From positions 14,074,001-14,138,000 of the forward strand of contig OX485803.1 in NCBI GenBank assembly GCA_950295325.1: a stretch of 64,000 nucleotides of DNA. Reading direction: 5' to 3'. Below, one piece after another: positions 53,492 to 64,000 of the stretch. The notes under the pieces were generated by a model. The model was given only the letters and a program-made list of their open reading frames with translations, was not told where the DNA came from and searched no databases. Position 1 is the first letter of the stretch. Every line of letters starts with the position of its first letter. The DNA comes from Polytrichum commune. Taxonomy: Eukaryota; Streptophyta; Polytrichopsida; Polytrichales; Polytrichaceae. The position numbers were made by a program, and so were the translations under genes.

Positions 53492-55217
53492 CTGTTGTCG
53501 TAGCACGGTGGTAACGTATCCAGTTAATTAACCTAATTAACGCGTAAAACGTCAAAACCGCGCCGAGTTCGTTCCCACGAAGAACCTGCGGTTATTTACA
53601 ATACAAGAGAGGGGAAAAACTTTCACTCACACACACACACAAGAAACACCAGAAACTAAGTTAACACAAATCGGATTAAGAAATCCGGGATATTACGCCT
53701 TCCCGGTAGTGGACCGAGGTAGGGAACACAACACAAAGTATGGACAATCTCCCACCCTAGAGTAGTAACAACAATAGACTCAGCGTCCCGAATCCATAGT
53801 ATAACAACTATATGCACTCCATTCTAAGATTCCTTATTACGGGTCATGACTTCCGGGATAAGGTTTCCGCGATAGAGGTAGCGGATATGACCTATATTTC
53901 CACTATCCACTAGATTTTCGACCATGTCACAATGACCATAATTCTAGTGTTTTAGGCTAGAATGCTCAGAGAGACTTGGTAGTTGTTCATCAGGATTTCA
54001 CCCTTTGAGTTGATTTCTTAGGGTTGTCTCCCTATCTCCACTTCCTCTTTCTAACTACTACTCCCTTAGACTAGTGTTTCGATGGGGGCAGCCCTCCCTC
54101 GGGAAGGTGTCCCGCTCAAGTATCCGACGCGTGCCACCCCCCTTTGACGGGGGGAAAGGTGGAGGAAGTTTTGGGTCTACAAAACCAGCCTGATCCGCTT
54201 TCCGTGATGGCACAGTTTCCACTATACCACACGCGGAGACCAAATCCTCCCTCGAGAAAGGTGGAAACACAACATCTTCGTTCCTATCCTCACAATGGGT
54301 AGCTTGTGCTGTTCCACAGGTCACACAAGATAGGACCTAAGGTTTGTTGATTTCCGTGACGGCGGGGCTAACATAGGGATGGGGCTACCACGCCTACCAT
54401 CCGCGGTGGGAACCAAGCGCCAGTCGCGGCAGGTGCATGAGTGTTCTAGACCATTCCGTTACTGCTGATCGGTGTGGTCCACCTCCAGGTCACGGCAAAC
54501 GGAAGGCGTAAACCAGAACTCTCCCCCTACTATTGGACAGGTCTATCCACTGCTGCTCATTGTCGGTCCCTAGTTGGACGGAGTAAGTGGGGAAGAACCT
54601 ACCGTGTGCGTGGAACTTCCCTTGCCCAACAACCCCACGGTGGGGTTCTTTCCCCTTGCTCGGCCAATCCTTTCCTCCTTTCCGCGCTTAAGATTCCTCC
54701 GCCCATCACCTGCTCACACAGGGGCGTTTCAACCACACGCACCTCGGGGTATTACTGACCCCCTGTCCTATCATATAATACTAACCTAACTAACCTACAC
54801 AATGATAGGGAACGGCGGAAAACTCGGAAACCTCAAGTACGGAAAAGAGGGACCACTTGCATTACACATGTACTCAAGACTTAACTCAAACCGAAGGTGA
54901 AGTAAAGCATAAGGTCCGAATTGAACAAAAGAACACTTGTATTGCAAAATGATGAGAGAAACACCAAAGCGTTCTCCCTTTAAAAACCAAACTAACACCC
55001 ACATGCCATGGTTTCCATGCCGGAAATCGCGGGCCACGTGGCGACAATCCACCTCATGTAGAGACACCCTCGCTACACCGGCAAGAAACGGCCGGAGAAA
55101 GACAAGTGTTGCAAGACCATTGCGGAGCTGAGGGACCGGTGCTGGAAAATGAAGAGCCAGCGAGGAAGCTGAGGGACTGGAGCAAAGGCTGAGGGACTAG
55201 GGAAAGGGCTGGAGGAC

Positions 55218-55380
55218 CAGCGAGTGAAGACGGCCAACTAGGAGAGAAGACGGCCAACTGGGAGAGAAGACGGCCAACTAGGAGAGAAGACGGCCAACTG
55301 GGAACGAAGACAGCCAACTAGGAGAGAAGACGGCCAACTGGGAACGAATATGGCCAACGGGGAATGAAGACGGCCAGTAG
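55218..55380. repeat. 20-bp tandem repeat, about 8 copies
   Basis: Unit GGAGAGAAGACGGCCAACTA with alternation of CTAGG and CTGGG junctions, giving a 40-bp higher-order pattern. Confidence 0.85.
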
Positions 55381-55394
55381 GAGCGAGGAAGACC

Positions 55395-55530
55395 AGGAAC
55401 GTGAGCGCACTGGGAACGCAAGCACCCGGGAACGCGAGCGGCCATTGGGAACGCGAGAGCCAGAGAACGTGAGCGGCCATTGGGAACGCGAGAGCCCGGG
55501 AACGTGGGCGGCCACTGGGGACGGGAACGG
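55395..55530. repeat. 35-bp tandem repeat, about 4 copies
   Basis: Landmark GCGGCCATTGGGAACG recurs at 35-bp steps (55437, 55472, 55507). Confidence 0.75.
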
Positions 55531-55831
55531 CCGAACGGAAGTAGGGCCACTCCCGAGAATTAAAGGGGCACGAATGCCCCGATTTAGGAGCACATGTCAA
55601 TTAAATAGCTAGGTGATATGAAGGGATATGTATGTAGGTAGTACATGTTGAACTTTTTAGATTTAAACTCTATGAATTAAGACATTTAAACTCTGCTATT
55701 ATTAGATACAGGGCTATATTTAGCCGAGCTAACATTTACAAAAATCTTAGAAAAATATAGATTTGTGAGCCTATATAAAGAGGCCACTAGAGGGCCCTAA
55801 TACACTTCATTCTACTCCGAATATTTTAAAT

Positions 55832-55950
55832 GAGTGTCCGGACCTCGGACTTTGTTGAGACGTGAGGCTTGAGCGTCCGAACTCGGACTTTTGTTGAGAC
55901 GTGAGGCATGAGTGTCCGAACTCGGACTTTTGTTGAGACGTGAGGCACCT
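55832..55950. repeat. 39-bp tandem repeat, 3 copies
   Basis: GAGTGTCCGAACTCGGACTT-like starts at 55832, 55871 and 55910. Each unit contains TTGTTGAGACGTGAGGC. TCCGA and TCGGA within the unit form a small inverted repeat. Confidence 0.85.
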
Positions 55951-57493
55951 ATGGTGATTAATTAGCTTAGGAATTAGAGAATTAATCCGAGACGTGAGGC
56001 ACCGAAGGGTATTCGGACTTAAGAACGTTCGTGGAAACAATACAATCAACCGCGGCAACGAATCGAACTCGCCAAGTATTATTACTCAAGCGGGCGAGGT
56101 TGGGATTTCCGTGCCGAAGCGGGACAATTAAAGGCTTAGAAAATAAACTAAAATTACCGAGGAGGCCACATGATTTTGGAGTTGCGGGAACTTCAAAGAC
56201 CTTAGGAAAGTGGACACAAATTCACCGAAGGAAACGATTAAGAGAAGTAACTTATATGTAACATGATTGGAATTGATTGATGAATGTAATTACACTTAAG
56301 CATAAAAAGGATATTACATTGTCTACATACCTAACCATCATTCGAACTTGAGTTGTTGGAATTACACCTCCGCATGACGTAGGAGCATAATCATAAGAGG
56401 GAGAGGATTCGTCAATTAGGCAAATCAATGTACCGCCACATCATACCTTTATATCAAGACCTCATATCGAACCTTTACCTCATATCAATCTAAGAATAAC
56501 TTAAAAAGTAATGAGTAAGGAATTGAGGGATACATGAAGGGATTACTTAAGCCATATCTTAGTGAGATGCCCTAAGGAATTTGAGAGATATTATTCTTCC
56601 TTGAGGTTAGATTTTGAACATGAGAAAGGGAATTTGAGGTGGATGAACTTAGGATTAAGTCAAGGCCGTAAACATAACCAAATAAGCACCCGAGAGATCT
56701 AATTTAGCAAGGGTATACGCTTGCGTAAATTAGATAGCGTGACTCGGATTTGAGATAATTGAATGGACATTCGAACTATGAAATAATGGGGAGTGATCCT
56801 AGAAGTTATTAGACTTACGGGAATGATAAAATATTCTAAGAGAGTAAATGAAGAACACTCTATGAATTAGGTTGTTTTGACTTAGCGAGGGAGTATGCTT
56901 GCCTTATAGAGAAGTTGAGCAAGATGCTTGAAGACTTGAAAGGAACGAGAGATATGTTATAAGAACTTGAATGGATAAATAGGATTGTGAATGTTTTCAA
57001 CCATGAAAGATATTGTATAGGAGCGTTTTCCCTCGTAACACTTAACCGTGACATTACACTTTTGAGGAAACATTATCTTGAGTTCTAAAGGCACTTACAC
57101 ATTAAGAATTCATTAGAAATTTATTAAGAGATATTGAGAATGCATTTACGTGTTTCCGGTTAAGGACGCTTTCGGGGAACATAAACTTGTGATCTTAGAT
57201 CAACTACTCCTGGAGAACTTATAAGAACATTGGAACTATATGTTACGGGATTGAGACACAGAAGAATGCAAACACCTTCACGAGACTTAGAGAGAAGATC
57301 TAATTTTGGTGGGAGTAACTTCCATGTAAACCGGTTCAGCAGCGGGTTACACCGTCTGAGGCTGGAAGGTTGAAGGTGCCCTCCACACCTCATAGAGAGG
57401 TCAAAACCTAAACAAAGAAAATGACGAGGCGCACAATCCGGGGCCACCTAACTACTTGCCCAAAACAAACCAAAATGGAGTCCTAACTAAAAT

Positions 57494-57631
57494 CTACTCC
57501 TTATCATTCCGCTTCTTCAACTTGGCTTCCTTCTTATTCTGCTTCCGCTCCTCGCGGCGGTCCGCGCTGTCCGTTGCAAAAAATGGAGCACGTGGTGGCG
57601 CCACTTGCACATCGTGAGCATTCGGCGCGGA
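57494..57631 (-). CDS. C-terminal coding fragment disrupted by the gypsy LTR
   Basis: On the minus strand, directly next to the LTR end, a frame reads APNAHDVQVAPPRAPFFA and then a highly charged helix (REERKQNKKEAKLKKRNDKE) to a TAG at 57494. The charged C-terminal helix and codon quality look like a real protein end. The rest of the gene, if any, would lie beyond the other LTR, outside the window. Family not recognised. Confidence 0.4.
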   Translation of the reverse strand, partial: SAPNAHDVQVAPPRAPFFATDSADRREERKQNKKEAKLKKRNDKE

Positions 57632-59104
57632 TGTGAAGGTTTATTTTGATTCCTTTATCAAATTAACCTAATATAAGTGGTAAATAGACTTTAGATAGTA
57701 AATATGAGGTCGGTTAGGTAAGTTGGGAGTTAGAAACTAGCCTAGTAAGTAAATCCTAATAGGACAAGCATTAACGGAATATTATAGGACTATGTGAGGA
57801 TTGACTTAGCTAGGGCAAGATTTAAGTGGTTGGTAAGGCTAAGATTGACTTAGCTAAGGGCTAAATCCAAAGTGACTACGCGACAACGGGTTAAAGGAGT
57901 GGAGCAAAACAACGTGGACTAGATGGATGCACGTTTGACCAAGCCGATTCGCTTCGACGAGAGAAGATCCAAGTTGACAAGTGTCTTTGGGCACTACTAA
58001 GTCAAAATGGATCTAAGCGGATCCAATGCGAAAGATCAACAAAGTCTAAGCGGATCCAATGCGAAAGATCAACAAAGCCTAAACGGATCCAATGCGAGGG
58101 TAGACGTGGCAAGACGGAATACCACGGAGTGTCTACCTCGACCACCTATTTAAGAGGCGTCGAAACTCCATCAAGCATTACCACTATTCCACTTCATCGG
58201 TCTCGGGCCCTTAGAGCCTCAACCTTCTCGAGGCTTAGTATCTATCTCGCCAACTTAGGTGTCCCCGACTTCTATTAGTAGTTAGTAGTTAGTAGTTAGT
58301 AGGGGAAGTGGTTGTACTCCTTGAGAAGGAGTAAGTGTTTCTATCTTTCAAATAAAATATTCTCTTATAGTTTTATTAGTATTTTCCTCTTTGTATGACA
58401 TTCACATTCCTCACCTCTTCTTTACTTGTTAGTGAAGCAACCTTAGTTTATATAGAATGAAAATTAGTTAGCAACTTGAATCATATAGGACAGCGTACTT
58501 TAGAGGCTTGCCACGTCTTACCAATAAATCTGATTTCAATTTATTTTATATGCATAGATAGATAATAAAATTGTCTTTCCAACAAAATTAGTTTCATGCA
58601 CATCTAAAATTCTGTCTAGAAGTTATAAGTGTTTCCGTGAGACAGCTCCTGATGTAGCATTGCTGACTTTGAAGCTTCACCCCGGTTAGCTGGTTGGGCC
58701 ATTTTCTACAAGTTTTATATTTCTAGGTAGGACTTGAAGTTATCTATCCTTGCATCCTAATCTTGCGTAAAACTAAAACTCTGTCCAAAAGTTATGAGGG
58801 TTTCCGTGAGGCAGCTCATATATTTCTTCTTTCTTCATATTCCTTTTTGATTAGTTAGAAGTTTTATTAGCATTTGGTATTCTTTGCATTGATTTTTAGT
58901 AGGTTAGCTACATTAAAAGGGTCTAGGTTGCCTATTCCAAGGTAACTAAGCTTAAGTTGGACTAATCGGATACTTAAGAGGCTAACTATTATCTTTTCTC
59001 TCAAAAAGACTTTCGAATCTTATAAAATGTATTTGTGAACGAAAAGTAAGCACGACTCAACCCTTTGGCTTGGAAACCAAGGGGGTTGCCTACTTTACCT
59101 CACA
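57632..59104 (+). repeat. 5' LTR of the gypsy element
   Basis: Starts TGTGAAGG and ends CCTCACA (TGTGA/TCACA terminal inversion), three bases before a PBS. 1,473 bp. It contains a TATA-like CTATTTAAGA at 58146 and a polyadenylation-like AATAAA near 58362. Left flank GCGGA (57627-57631) would be the target duplication. The 3' LTR is outside the window, so the left end is inferred. Confidence 0.65.
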
Positions 59105-59107
59105 TTT

Positions 59108-59125
59108 TGGTGCGTCTGCCGGGAG
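59108..59125 (+). other. Primer binding site
   Basis: TGGTGCGTCTGCCGGGAG, beginning TGG three bases after the LTR end, resembles the TGGCGCCGTTGCCGGGG-type sites of Athila/Tat elements. The matching tRNA was not identified. Confidence 0.6.
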
Positions 59126-59170
59126 TCTAAAGAGTGAAGTTGATTCTAGTATGATAGTTTTAGTGTTTAG

Positions 59171-59575
59171 ATGTCTATAGAAGGCGAAGATACATCTATT
59201 GTAGAAGAATTTGTAGAGGTAGAGGTGCATTGTAGTTATATAAAGAAAGAAATAATCGATTGGTTGAAACACGTAGAATTATTTTACGGCGGATCATTTG
59301 TGTGTCCTATTCCGAATGCGTGGCGAGCTAAACCGCAAGATCTCCGACGAGCGAAACATTACCGCTTTGATGTTTGGGGTTACCGGTATTTGATAGCGGC
59401 CGCTTTTCGAGCTCATCCCGCCGTACAACGACTCTTAGCATACGGAAACTTGGATGATACAACGTATTGGACGAGAGAAGACGGAGAAGCATACGCGGCA
59501 TTGATGCGGCACATCGTCGTCCACGGAGGTAAGGTTTGTACAACGCCCACTTGTTGTTTGCATCATCACGATTGA
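59171..59575 (+). CDS. Extra ORF ahead of gag
   Basis: 134 residues from ATG at 59171 (MSIEGEDTSIVEE) to a stop at 59573-59575. No known domain. There is a conserved-looking core with YLIAAAFRAHPAVQRLLAYG and a C-terminal HGGKVCTTPTCCLHHHD, a Cys/His cluster that may bind metal. It lies between PBS and gag, where some Tat/Ogre elements carry an additional ORF of unknown role. It is fully open although gag and pol are damaged. Confidence 0.5.
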   Translation: MSIEGEDTSIVEEFVEVEVHCSYIKKEIIDWLKHVELFYGGSFVCPIPNAWRAKPQDLRRAKHYRFDVWGYRYLIAAAFRAHPAVQRLLAYGNLDDTTYWTREDGEAYAALMRHIVVHGGKVCTTPTCCLHHHD

Positions 59576-59633
59576 TTGTATTTGGATTGTTGATTTATTT
59601 TTATTCAAAAAAAAAAATATTACGTAAAATGAA

Positions 59634-60782
59634 ATGCGTGGTTCGTCTTCGAGTAATCGTAGAGTGACTAGATCACAAACAACTAACCAATTTCATTTGG
59701 GAGAGGTTCAAAGGGAAGAACAAGGTGAGAGTAGGCCGTCGGTACCCATCATGGCTTCTCAACCGCCGGACCCGCCCCCTATAACACTTATCACAAGCAC
59801 CTTACCCGTGGTGCAACCGGTAGGTCTCCCTCCCGCTACTCCTATGGTTCCATTTCCTTCTTTTGACGGAAATCCTAACCAAGATCCACGGGCTCATATT
59901 CAAAGTTTTTCTAATGCGGTGGTAATGAGTTTGGTCAATGATGACCGTTATGCTTTACTTTGGTTTTCTTCGACCTTGAAGGGTAAGGCACTTGAATGGT
60001 TTTGGTCTAACCCTACCGCATCTTTCCCCACATGGACCTCTCTTCGAGACGCATTCTTACGGAAATTTGAGACCGTTGTAGATCAACGGGGTGCGCTCAT
60101 TGTGTTGTCTCAATTGAAACAAAGGGAAGATGAAACTATCACGGAGTTTGTGCGGCGTTTCAAGTTGGTGAAGGATAGGTGCGACGCGGCCCGGCTTGGA
60201 GAAAATACGATTCTCGGTTTTTTTCTTGAGGCTTTGCAAGAGCGGGTGTTGCGGGAGGTGTTAATGCAAGATCCAACAACCGTACAACAAGCTATGGATG
60301 CCGCGTTGATGGTCGAAAGACTCGATCAAAGAGTCAACAAGGTAAGATATGGGGAAGTTTCGATGCCTCAATACCTTCCGGTATCTACGAAGGTAAATCC
60401 ACCTTCGGAGGTGTTCATTTCCTCTCACGCACCGGTGATTCCTTATGGGGTGAGACCTCCACAAGTAAATTCAGAGTACTCTACACCCTTAATCATTCCT
60501 TTATTACCTTCAAGTATGCCGTCTAGATCATTAGAGGCCACATCTAAGATAGGAGATGGGGATGTCGAATCTAAATTTTCTAACATGAGGCAAGAGTTAT
60601 TAGATACCATGAAAGACGTCATGCATCAACAATTTGTGACTATGAGCGAACAAATGTCGTGCATGATGCAAGATAAGTTACAATATAGGCCTCCAAGTCA
60701 AGAATCGGGTCATGTTCAAACCGGCTATTGGTGTACGGGTTGCGGACAACATGGCCATACGGTGGCTTGTTGTCCTACTTGA
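59634..60782 (+). CDS. Gypsy gag protein
   Basis: 382 residues. Residues 60-250 match the retrotransposon gag domain: PFPSFDGNPNQDPRAHIQSF, ALLWFSSTLKGKALEWFWS, FLRKFETVVDQRGAL, REDETITEFVRRFK and LREVLMQDP. A zinc knuckle CTGCGQHGHTVACC (C-x2-C-x4-H-x4-C) lies at the C-terminus just before the TGA at 60780. The protein forms the particle and packages RNA. The frame is open after the TGA and carries a second knuckle, so the stop is either a mutation or a readthrough point; gypsy elements normally have no stop at this place. Confidence 0.85.
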   Translation: MRGSSSSNRRVTRSQTTNQFHLGEVQREEQGESRPSVPIMASQPPDPPPITLITSTLPVVQPVGLPPATPMVPFPSFDGNPNQDPRAHIQSFSNAVVMSLVNDDRYALLWFSSTLKGKALEWFWSNPTASFPTWTSLRDAFLRKFETVVDQRGALIVLSQLKQREDETITEFVRRFKLVKDRCDAARLGENTILGFFLEALQERVLREVLMQDPTTVQQAMDAALMVERLDQRVNKVRYGEVSMPQYLPVSTKVNPPSEVFISSHAPVIPYGVRPPQVNSEYSTPLIIPLLPSSMPSRSLEATSKIGDGDVESKFSNMRQELLDTMKDVMHQQFVTMSEQMSCMMQDKLQYRPPSQESGHVQTGYWCTGCGQHGHTVACCPT

Positions 60783-61465
60783 CGTCCGAACACACCACCG
60801 CGTTCAAGATCTTACGGAGGAAGTTTTAACAACGCGGGACCGAGTAGGAGGTGGGATCCTACGAACCGAGGTTCGGGAAGTCAAGATGCCGGCCCAAGAT
60901 GCTCGAATTGCAATGGATACCATCCTACGGACCAATGCAACCAACCGGACAAGGTAATTACGTTAACAATCCGGATTAAATTCGTGCTAACCATGAAGGT
61001 CAAAGGAGGCCGTTTGATCCACGTCCGGTTGAACCTCCTAACCGCTCGCTGTTTTACGCCAACGGAAACACTCCTAAGGTCTTACCACGACAAAACGAAC
61101 CATCTCATGTAGTGGAATCTAGACCAGTGGTGGAAGAAATAAATCAAGCTTACCGTCCACCTCATGCGACTAAGGTGAGTTTTCAAGATGCTAGGATGGA
61201 GAAATCGAGTGAGATTCCATCATCTTCCGCTAACCTTGTACAAGTTGTAGAGGTGGAGGATATGTCGTTCAAGTCAAAGGAGAAAGGAGATAGAGAATCC
61301 TATGCGGTTCTAACTCGAGGACGTCGAGGTTCGGAGGAGTTAACTCCCGCTTTGGGAGAGGTAAGACCCGATACTTACGTTCTTCCACATTTGACCGAGT
61401 TGGAGAAAGTGGTAAATGATGCTCATAACATGATTAATGAGGATAATATGATCAATAGAGAATAA
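60783..61465 (+). pseudogene. Gag-pol linker with second zinc knuckle
   Basis: After the TGA the same frame encodes CSNCNGYHPTDQC, a second knuckle-like motif (C-x2-C-x3-H-x4-C). A frameshift near 60960-61080 moves the sensible reading to the frame that runs 61112-61465, a linker without known domain rich in E, V and S. TAA at 61463-61465 interrupts, and coding-like sequence continues after it toward the protease. Confidence 0.6.
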
Positions 61466-61528
61466 TTTCCGCGGGTTATCCCGGAAATTCTTGTTTCTCC
61501 TAAGGTAAGGGAAAGTGACCGAAGATCC

Positions 61529-62239
61529 TTGAGTCACAAAATTGCTTCTTCTAACCCTTACGATGTGTGGGACGAATTATCACACTTGAATGCTAACATT
61601 TCGGTGGCCCAACTCATGGAGGTATCACCAATTATAAAGAAAGCTATTCAAAAAGGCGTAGCTCGTCGAAGAAGGACGAGGTCCAATCCCATTACGCTTG
61701 TGGCACGCACGGATGTCAAAGTAGATCCGGGCCCCGTTTTGGTAGAAGTTTCGATTGTGGACAAGGTAGTACCCTTTTGTCTTGTAGATGGAGGAAGCGC
61801 GGTCAACATCATGCCGTGGTCCACTATGGAGAAACTAGGTTTGAAGCTTAGTGGACCATCGACCGTCAACATTACTATGGCGGATCAACGAAATGTTCGA
61901 CCGGAGGGTGTGATAAAAAAACTTAAAGTTTCTACGGGAGGTGAGGTTTACGAGTTGGATTTCCAAGTCCTTCGATTTGGAGACCTCAACCGGTCTTACC
62001 CTTTGTTGTTGGGTCGGCCGTGGTTAAAACTTTCAAATGCGGTTACGGATTGGGCGAAGGGTTGTATTACGTATGGAAGCCGCGACAACCGTACGAAGGT
62101 GAGAACTAAACCTCGTAACTCAAAGCGTGCCGAACATGAGATTGACTCAAGTAGTGATTCTTCTTATGATAGTAATGAGGAAACCGACGAAGATGCCAAC
62201 GATTCATACTACGCTAAAGAAGAAAAACAAAAAAAATAA
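61529..62239 (+). CDS. Gypsy aspartic protease region
   Basis: 236 residues. PFCLVDGGSAVNIMP is the active-site loop (D-G-G in place of the usual D-S/T-G, common in this clade), followed by NITMADQRNVRPEG and LLLGRPWLK, the conserved flap and C-terminal strands. It cleaves the gag-pol polyprotein. The acidic tail ends in an A-rich slippage site (62225-62238) where a one-base indel breaks frame with the RT part. Confidence 0.8.
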   Translation: MSHKIASSNPYDVWDELSHLNANISVAQLMEVSPIIKKAIQKGVARRRRTRSNPITLVARTDVKVDPGPVLVEVSIVDKVVPFCLVDGGSAVNIMPWSTMEKLGLKLSGPSTVNITMADQRNVRPEGVIKKLKVSTGGEVYELDFQVLRFGDLNRSYPLLLGRPWLKLSNAVTDWAKGCITYGSRDNRTKVRTKPRNSKRAEHEIDSSSDSSYDSNEETDEDANDSYYAKEEKQKK

Positions 62240-62357
62240 AGATGGGGTAGGACCTTTAAAGTGTTTGGGACCTGGATTGTATGGATGGGAAGCGGATGAC
62301 GAGTTTGTTGAATGACTTTGGGCTAATCCTACTTCGGAGGGTGAGGATAATTCATCT

Positions 62358-64000
62358 ATGTTTGTAGGAGTGATAGAATTTTGTGAGGAGCTTGATTTTA
62401 ATGATGAATGTCCGGATCTTGCCACATTAGTGGATGATATCACTTGGGAAGATGTGTGTAATGTGGAAGTAGACGGGACAATGATCGATGAACTCAAATC
62501 GCTTATGGACGAGGAAGAAGTGTGTCCTCCTCCACGCTTGTTGAAAACTCCGACCGGCACAAAAGTGGTGACCGATGAGCTTCAAGGGGTGGTGAAAGAT
62601 TGGAATCCCATTCCAAACGAGGCACCTCATGTACCGGACGGCGATTGGAAGTTGATGAACGTTGCAAGCGAAGGTGAGGTGTCAAAATACATTAAGGTGG
62701 GCAAACAATTGAATGAGGAGGAAGTGGAAGGCGTAAAAGGATTGGTAAGAGAGTTTCGTGATGTCTTTGCTTGGTCATATGAAGATTTGGGTAATGGAAT
62801 ACCAATTAAGGTTGCAAGTCATTCTATCCCTTTGATTCACGGGTCAAAATCCGTGAGACAAAGACAAAGGCCAATGAATCCTCGACTTGAGTTGTTGGTG
62901 AGGAAGGAACTAGAGAAATTGATACGGGCCGGATTTATTCAACCCGTTGAACTTACGACATGGGTCTCACCAATGGTGATTGTTCGTAAAAAGAATGGAA
63001 AATTGAGGGTTTGTATTGATTATAGGGCCTTAAACAAGGTCACCATAAATGACCATTTTCCGCTTCCTTTTATAAATAATATTTTAGAGGAGGTAGCTTG
63101 TCACGCTATGTATTCATTTGCGGATGGATATTCCGGATATAACCAAATTCATGTTGTGCAAGGAGATTGGTATAAAACGGCGTTCACCACACCTTGGGGA
63201 ACATTCATTTATATTGTGATGCCCTTTGGATTATGTAATGCTCCGGCGACATTCCAAAGGGCGATGACGTATATTTTTGCCGATCTTTTGCATAAATCGA
63301 TGGCCGTCTTCATTGATGATTTTTGTGTACATGGTTCGAAAGAGAGTCACTTTGAGGACTTACGAGCTTGTTTCGAACGTTGCCGATAATATCATGTGTC
63401 TCTTAATCCCGAGAAGACCATTTTGTTTGTTTTACGTGGTATCTTGCTAGGGCACTTGGTCTCGGAGGAAGGTAGGTCACCGGACCCCGACAAGATAAAG
63501 GTAATCGCCGAACTTCCGCCACCGATGAATGTACCAAAGGTGCGTAGTGCATTGGGCCATATTGGATGGTATCGTGAGGCTATCGAGGATTATGCCAACA
63601 CGGCTATTCCTCTCACAAACCTAACAAAGAAGGATGTTTCGTTTATGTGGACTCAAGAATGTCAAAATGCGTTTGACATTTTGAAAGGTAAGCTCACGAG
63701 CGCCCCTTGTCTTATTTCTCCCAATTGGGACCTACCGTTTCATATCTATTGCGATGCTTCTAATTTTGCGGTGGGTAGTGCTCTTTGCCAACCATTCGGA
63801 GATGAGAAGAAAGACCGTCCTATAGCCTTTGCTAGTAGGCAACTTACGGGAGCGGAACGAAATTATTCCACAACGGAGCGTGAGGCTTTGGCCATGGTAT
63901 TTTCGATTAAAAAATATCGACATTATCTTTTGTTGAGCAAAGTTGTGTTTTATGTGGATCATATGGCTTTACGTTATCTTGTTAACAAACCCGATTTAAG
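62358..64000 (+). pseudogene. Gypsy reverse transcriptase and RNase H
   Basis: RT motifs are present in order: VSPMVIVRKKNGKLRVCIDYRALN (cited in parts), FADGYSGYNQI, AFTTPWGTFIYIVMPFGL, NAPATFQRAM and VFIDDF with the catalytic Asp pair. TAA at 63387-63389 interrupts just after CFERCR, and the frame continues with the connection domain (FMWTQECQNAFDILK) and RNase H (FHIYCDASNFAVGSAL, SRQLTGAERNYSTTEREALA). The sequence runs off the window. Upstream of the RT an acidic leader stays open from 62316. It would reverse transcribe element RNA; the stop makes this copy defective. Confidence 0.85.

Larger units (their letters stand above)
53492..57493. other. Unassigned interval with several tandem repeats
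   Basis: No gene recognised. 53500-55050 is GC-rich and frame-poor with a CA microsatellite at 53631-53645. 55218-55380, 55395-55530 and 55832-55950 are tandem repeats listed separately. 56000-57490 has no usable open frame, and a 95-residue minus frame at 57160-57447 has no signature. Confidence 0.4.
57632..64000 (+). mobile_element. Ty3/gypsy LTR retrotransposon (Athila/Tat-like), 5' part
   Basis: Order is LTR, PBS, extra ORF, gag with two zinc knuckles, aspartic protease, RT, RNase H, running off the window end. The RT motif DGYSGYNQI and the DGGSAVN protease signature favour the Athila/Tat side of gypsy over chromoviruses. In-frame stops at 60780, 61463, 62313 and 63387 and frameshifts near 61000 and 62230 show decay. 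Confidence 0.85.

Noticed and set aside
55054-55600. Several 80-120 residue ORFs on the minus strand
   Set aside because: They are overlapping readings of the 20-bp and 35-bp tandem repeats.
60780-60782. Regulated stop-codon readthrough at the gag TGA
   Set aside because: It lies between two zinc knuckles, which is possible for readthrough, but other stops and frameshifts nearby point to decay.
62225-62240. Programmed frameshift at an A-run in gypsy pol
   Set aside because: The A-rich run is slippery, but the element also carries several plain stops, so a simple indel is the better explanation.
1-64000. tRNA, rRNA or other structural RNA genes
   Set aside because: No cloverleaf with A and B boxes and no rRNA core sequence was noticed by eye; a tRNAscan or Infernal run would be decisive.

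Overview
This window is repeat-rich eukaryotic nuclear DNA. It carries GT-AG introns, plant-type CACTA (Tnp2) and SWIM-finger transposase remnants, an Athila/Tat-like Ty3/gypsy element, a short TTTAGGG interstitial run and a very long non-LTR element with green-algal affinities. A streptophyte is the best fit. A charophyte alga such as Chara is my guess, but the sequence does not prove it. Little here looks like conserved host gene content. The clearest candidates are a two-exon DUF4419 gene, an FCP1/NLI-phosphatase-like gene broken by a transposon, and a three-exon gene joining a ParB-like segment to a DNA-methyltransferase-like segment.

Layout. 566-2652: truncated copy (A) of a TCCGGA-rich element. 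2653-4100: degenerate tandem repeats with a GGATCC-centred palindrome module. 5640-18480 (minus): a decayed LINE of about 13 kb. In sense order it has 105-bp 5' repeats, ORF1, four 0.8-0.9 kb in-frame repeats, a 2A-like NPGP motif, an APE endonuclease, RT, a PCIF1-like segment, RNase H, a zinc motif and a restriction-like endonuclease, so its dual-endonuclease layout is Dualen-like. 19386-24796 (plus): a SWIM-finger DDE-type transposase pseudogene split by a 1,737-bp solo-LTR-like insertion with a 5-bp duplication. 26575-31012 (plus): a decayed CACTA element. 33435-34829 (minus): the DUF4419 gene. 37667-38488 (minus): a two-exon hypothetical gene. 38611-43510 (minus): the FCP1-like gene, interrupted at 39000-43081 by a complete copy (B) of the TCCGGA-rich element with a 5-bp duplication; the insertion itself supplies plausible splice sites. 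43986-48524 (minus): the ParB/methyltransferase-like gene. 49406-57493: mostly non-coding, with several tandem repeats. 57632-64000 (plus): 5' part of a Ty3/gypsy element with LTR, PBS, extra ORF, gag, protease, RT and RNase H, inserted in the 3' end of another minus-strand coding segment.

The most unusual structural signal is a 22-nt palindrome: arms GTTTGGGTCG and CGACCCAAAC around a variable dinucleotide. It occurs singly, inside all inferred introns and the last exon of the ParB/methyltransferase-like gene, and in three arrays with unrelated linkers (32, 39 and about 80 bp periods). A gene with a ParB-like motif sitting among repeated palindromes is a testable coincidence. No function is shown by sequence alone.
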